From contig CAMXCT020000263.1 of the NCBI GenBank assembly GCA_947184155.2, positions 214,222 through 278,221 on the forward strand: a stretch of 64,000 nt of DNA. The letters run 5' to 3'. The translations under genes and the position numbers were made by a program. The DNA comes from Cladocopium goreaui (taxonomy: Eukaryota; Sar; Dinophyceae; Suessiales; Symbiodiniaceae). The notes beneath the pieces are model-generated. The model saw nothing but the letters and a program-made list of their open reading frames with translations, did not search any database and had not been told where the DNA came from. Numbering within the stretch: the first letter of the stretch is position 1; every line of letters starts with the position of its first letter. Below, piece by piece: positions 61,309-64,000 of the stretch.

Positions 61309-61724
61309 GGCTACTGACGATATGCCACGTGATTCCCGTCGCTTTTTCTGCGATTTCAGTGGGATGGCCGGAGTTTTTTTTCTGAAAAAGTCTATGGCCT
61401 TTTTTCCCTCTGAGTCCATTCCCATCATGTGCACTATTGATGGATATGCATGGATATGCTCTCCATGTACGTAGTATACAACTATCCTAGCTATCCTCAC
61501 TATTGGATTCAGATCACGCTCGCTTTCATATTTGGGTCCTCAAAGATGTGGCACCTGGGGTTTCCATGGAAACCAGCCCCTGGGCCCCGAAAAGATCCCA
61601 GGTCAGACCCCCTGGCCACATCCACAAGGAAACAACTTCTTCCATCTTCCAAATCCATAACTGTTAGGGGTCTGTAAATTACTGCTGCATCGGGTAGATT
61701 CCAGGTGTCTGAGTGTGGTTTCAG

Positions 61725-61835
61725 TTGTTGTCACTGTGGTCAAACCAACTTCTCTGGATTCAATTTGGCACAGCTCAAAATGTCGATATTCTGTTGTTGA
61801 CCTCAACCTCAGATGCTTTGATACTGCAATACCTG
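61725..61835 (+). CDS. Exon candidate ending inside a family B terminus
   Basis: 111 nt (37 codons), in frame at both ends. Acceptor GTGGTTTCAG. Reads LLSLWSNQLLWIQFGTAQNV, then DILLLTSTSDALILQYL, ending TACCTG/GTTGGT. The donor is the GTTGGT of the family B element, whose first three bases (CTG) are the last codon of the exon. Confidence 0.6.
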
Positions 61836-61946
61836 GTTGGTGGTTTGGAACATTAATTTTATTTTTCCATATATTGGGAATTTTTCATCATCCCAACTGA
61901 CGAACTCCATCATTTTTCAGAGGGGTAGGTTGAAACCACCAACCAG
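61833..61946. mobile_element. Family B inverted-repeat element supplying a donor
   Basis: CTGGTTGGTGGTTTGGAACA ... TTGAAACCACCAACCAG, 114 bp. Confidence 0.9.
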
Positions 61947-62025
61947 ATATTATATGATCATTATGATCTAGCCATTGAATTTTCGGATTTTGTACCCATC
62001 CAATAAGGATCAATAAGATACAATA

Positions 62026-62127
62026 CCCATAGGATCCATGGTGCTGGTATATATATTAACATAAAGGGGATATATTGATGGGATCCATGGCACACCATAT
62101 ATAGCAGCACCATGGATCCGTCATGGG
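62026..62127. mobile_element. Family C inverted-repeat element
   Basis: ACCCATAGGATCCATGG ... CACCATGGATCCGTCATGGG, 102 bp. Confidence 0.85.
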
Positions 62128-62302
62128 AGAAGGATCAATTTTATTCCACCATGTGTTGAAGCCCGATCGCTTTCTCGGGGGACAAAAATGATGGAGACAC
62201 CAGGTGACCGGAATGAAAGTCGCGGCAGAAGCAGACGTCGAGTGAGGCTCGTCGTGTCCGTGACGGAGATCCGGGGGCTTGTCCCAGTAAAACGAAGGCA
62301 AT

Positions 62303-62822
62303 GTTGTGCAGGAAAAAGCGTATGTTTACATTTGCCCCGCTTGCAAAGGGAATGTGGCCAGTGACGTCAAGACAGGGAAAATAGACCATCGAACGGTCTG
62401 TGGGACCCAGTTTTCAGTCAAGGACGGCGTTGTGCAGGAAAAAGCGTATGTTTACATTTGCCCCGCTTGCAAAGGGAATGTGGCCAGTGACGTCAAGACA
62501 GGGAAAATGGACCATCGGACGGTCTGTGGGAACCAGTTTTCTGTAAAGGACGGCGTTGTGCAGGAAAAAGCGTATGTTTACATTTGCCCCGCTTGCAAAG
62601 GGAATGTGGCCAGTGATGTCAAGACAGGGCAAATAGACCATCGAACGGTCTGTGGGAACCAGTTTTCTGTGAGGGACGGCGTTGTGAAGGAGAAAGCGTA
62701 TGTTTACATTTGCCCCGCTTGCAAAGGGAATGTGGCCAGTGACGTGAAGACAGGGCAAGTAGACCATCGAAGGGTCTGTGGGAAGCAGTTTTCTGTCAAG
62801 GACGGCGTTGTGAAAGAGAAAG
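62303..62822 (+). repeat. 126-bp coding tandem repeat
   Basis: Units start with GTTGTGCAGGAAAAAGCG at about 62303, 62429, 62555 and 62681, with a partial fifth at 62807. Few substitutions separate them (CAGGAAAAA to AAGGAGAAA), so amplification is recent. Confidence 0.9.
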
Positions 62823-62863
62823 GTGGTAAACGGCAAGCTGGAACGCCGAGAAGAAGCTATTGA
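62306..62863 (+). CDS. Tandem zinc-ribbon-like repeat protein, partial
   Basis: Four near-identical 42-residue units: VQEKAYVYICPACKGNVASD, then VKTGKIDHRTVCGTQFSVKD and GV. Each unit has C-x2-C and H-x3-C, a plausible zinc site. A fifth unit breaks off after VKEKGGKRQAG and the frame ends TPRRSY. A TAA lies in frame at 62288, so the start is a GTG-led exon border or an unseen splice; an ATG-led basic frame from 62188 (MMETPGDRNESRGRSRRRVR) may be the preceding coding part in another frame. Function unknown; repeats of CxxC type usually bind nucleic acid or protein. Confidence 0.6.
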   Translation: MQEKAYVYICPACKGNVASDVKTGKIDHRTVCGTQFSVKDGVVQEKAYVYICPACKGNVASDVKTGKMDHRTVCGNQFSVKDGVVQEKAYVYICPACKGNVASDVKTGQIDHRTVCGNQFSVRDGVVKEKAYVYICPACKGNVASDVKTGQVDHRRVCGKQFSVKDGVVKEKGGKRQAGTPRRSY

Positions 62864-62869
62864 TCTGGC

Positions 62870-64000
62870 TTCGGGGTATCGTTTGAATTGTGTAAATGCT
62901 GGCAAACGGCAACCTTGGACGCCTAAGAGAATTGATGTGTGGCCTTGGGGTGGCTGTTGGCTGCAGGATGAAGCATGCCAAGTACAGCGTTTTAAGGGTT
63001 TTAAGGTTGGAGGGTTTTAAGGGTTTAAGGGCTGGCAAACGGCAGGCTTGGACGCCCATAAGAAGCCATTGATGTGTGGCCTTGGGGTGCCTGTTGGCTG
63101 CAGGATGAAGCATGCCAAGGGATTGTTTAAGCGGCCCATAAGAAGCCATTGATGTGTGGCCTTGGGGTGCCTGTTGGCTGCAGGATGAAGCATGCCAAGG
63201 GATTGTTTAAGCGGCCCATAAGAAGCCATTGATGTGTGGCCTCGGGGTGGCTGTTGGCTGCAGGATGAAGCATGCCAAGTCAGCGTTTTAAGGGTTTTAA
63301 GGTTTTTATGGGTTTGGAGGGTTTGGAGGGTTTGGGAGTTTTAAGGGTTTAAGGGCTGGCAAACGGCAGGCTTGGACGCCCATAAGAAGCCATTGATGTG
63401 TGGCCTTGGGGTGCCTGTTGGCTGCAGGATGAAGCATGCCAAGGGATTGTTTAAGCGGCCCATAAGAAGCCATTGATGTGTGGCCTCGGGGTGGCTGTTG
63501 GCTGCAGAATGAAGCATGCCAAGTCAGCGTTTTAAGGTTTTTAAGGGTTTGGAGGGTTTGGAGGGTTTAAGGGCTGGCAAACGGCAGGCTTGGACGCCCA
63601 TAAGAAGCCATTGATGTGTGGCCTTGGGGTGCCTGTTGGCTGCAGGATGAAGCATGCCAAGGGATTGTTTAAGCGGCCCATAAGAAGCCATTGATGTGTG
63701 GCCTTGGGGTGCCTGTTCATTCCAAGTCAGCGTTTGAAGGGTTTTAAGGTTTTTAAGGGTTTAGAGAGTTTGGAGGGTTTGGAGGGTTTTAAGGGTTGAA
63801 GGGCTGGCAAACGGCAGGCTTGGACGCCCATAAGAAGCCATTGATGTGTGGCCTTGGGGTGCCTGTTGGCTGCAGGATGAAGCATGCCAAGGGATTGTTT
63901 AAGCGGCCCAGAAGAAGCCATTGATGTGTGGCCTCGGGGGGGCTGTTGGCTGCAGGATGAAGCATGCCAAGTCAGCGTTTTAAGGGTTTTAAGGTTTTTA
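62870..64000. repeat. Satellite-like array with G/T-rich spacers, runs off the window
   Basis: A GCTGGCAAACGGCAGGCTTG block recurs at about 63031, 63356, 63574 and 63804 (a diverged copy at 62898), each followed by CATAAGAAGCCATTGATGTG and GGCTGCAGGATGAAGCATGC blocks, one to three times. Spacers are TTTTAAGGGTTTTAAGG and GGGTTTGGAGGG strings. Spacing varies (about 215-325 bp), so the array is higher-order. Frames through it are artefacts, though GGCAAACGGCA also occurs at the end of the preceding ORF. Confidence 0.9.

Noticed and set aside
62870-64000. CRISPR-like array
   Set aside because: Repeat blocks are long, unequal and themselves repeated as spacers; spacers are low-complexity G/T strings; and the organism is a eukaryote.

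Overview
The window looks like nuclear DNA of a dinoflagellate, of a Suessiales-like kind; the species cannot be named from sequence alone. Four things point there. Short GC-richer exon-like islands are scattered through AT-rich, repeat-laden introns. A long, frameshifted Ty1/copia element has the gag, protease and extra Rossmann-like/PPC domain layout usual in dinoflagellates. Some introns appear to start with GC instead of GT. Dozens of short inverted-repeat elements resemble introners (intron-generating transposons), which are known from dinoflagellates. No rRNA, tRNA, CRISPR or bacterial-type operon is visible. All gene calls except the transposon and the GT92 copy are exon candidates read by eye from splice sites and open frames; no transcript evidence was available.

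Layout. From 1 to 27.6 kb, short plus-strand exon candidates (33-124 nt) appear every 0.5-2 kb. Many encode charged, Leu/Gln/Glu-rich helical segments, as expected of one very long coiled-coil protein gene. An intronless glycosyltransferase-92 copy with frameshifts and a stop lies on the same strand at 17.1-18.2 kb, probably a retroposed pseudogene inside an intron. A complete but decayed copia retrotransposon fills 27,654-36,191. It has 93-bp LTRs, a 5-bp target duplication, a primer site matching the initiator tRNA-Met anticodon arm, and a polypurine tract. It landed about 80 bp past a coiled-coil exon. From 36.6 to 62 kb plus-strand exon candidates resume with other character: half of a RING-H2 finger, a proline-rich exon and several possible stop-containing last exons, so more than one gene is likely. 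At 62.3-62.9 kb there is a four-copy 42-residue CxxC...HxxxC repeat ORF. The window ends in a satellite-like array with TTTAAGGG/TTTGGAGGG spacers that runs off the edge.

Mobile background. At least seven families of roughly 75-145 bp inverted-repeat elements (called A-H here) occur repeatedly. In families A, B and D the termini contain CTGG(G)T and its complement A(C)CCAG, so each full copy carries a GT donor near one end and an AG acceptor near the other. Several exon candidates end exactly at the element's internal GT (58,561; 61,835; 25,577), and others at a family E edge (54,006; 54,429). This is the most interesting signal in the window: splice-competent MITE-like elements building introns.
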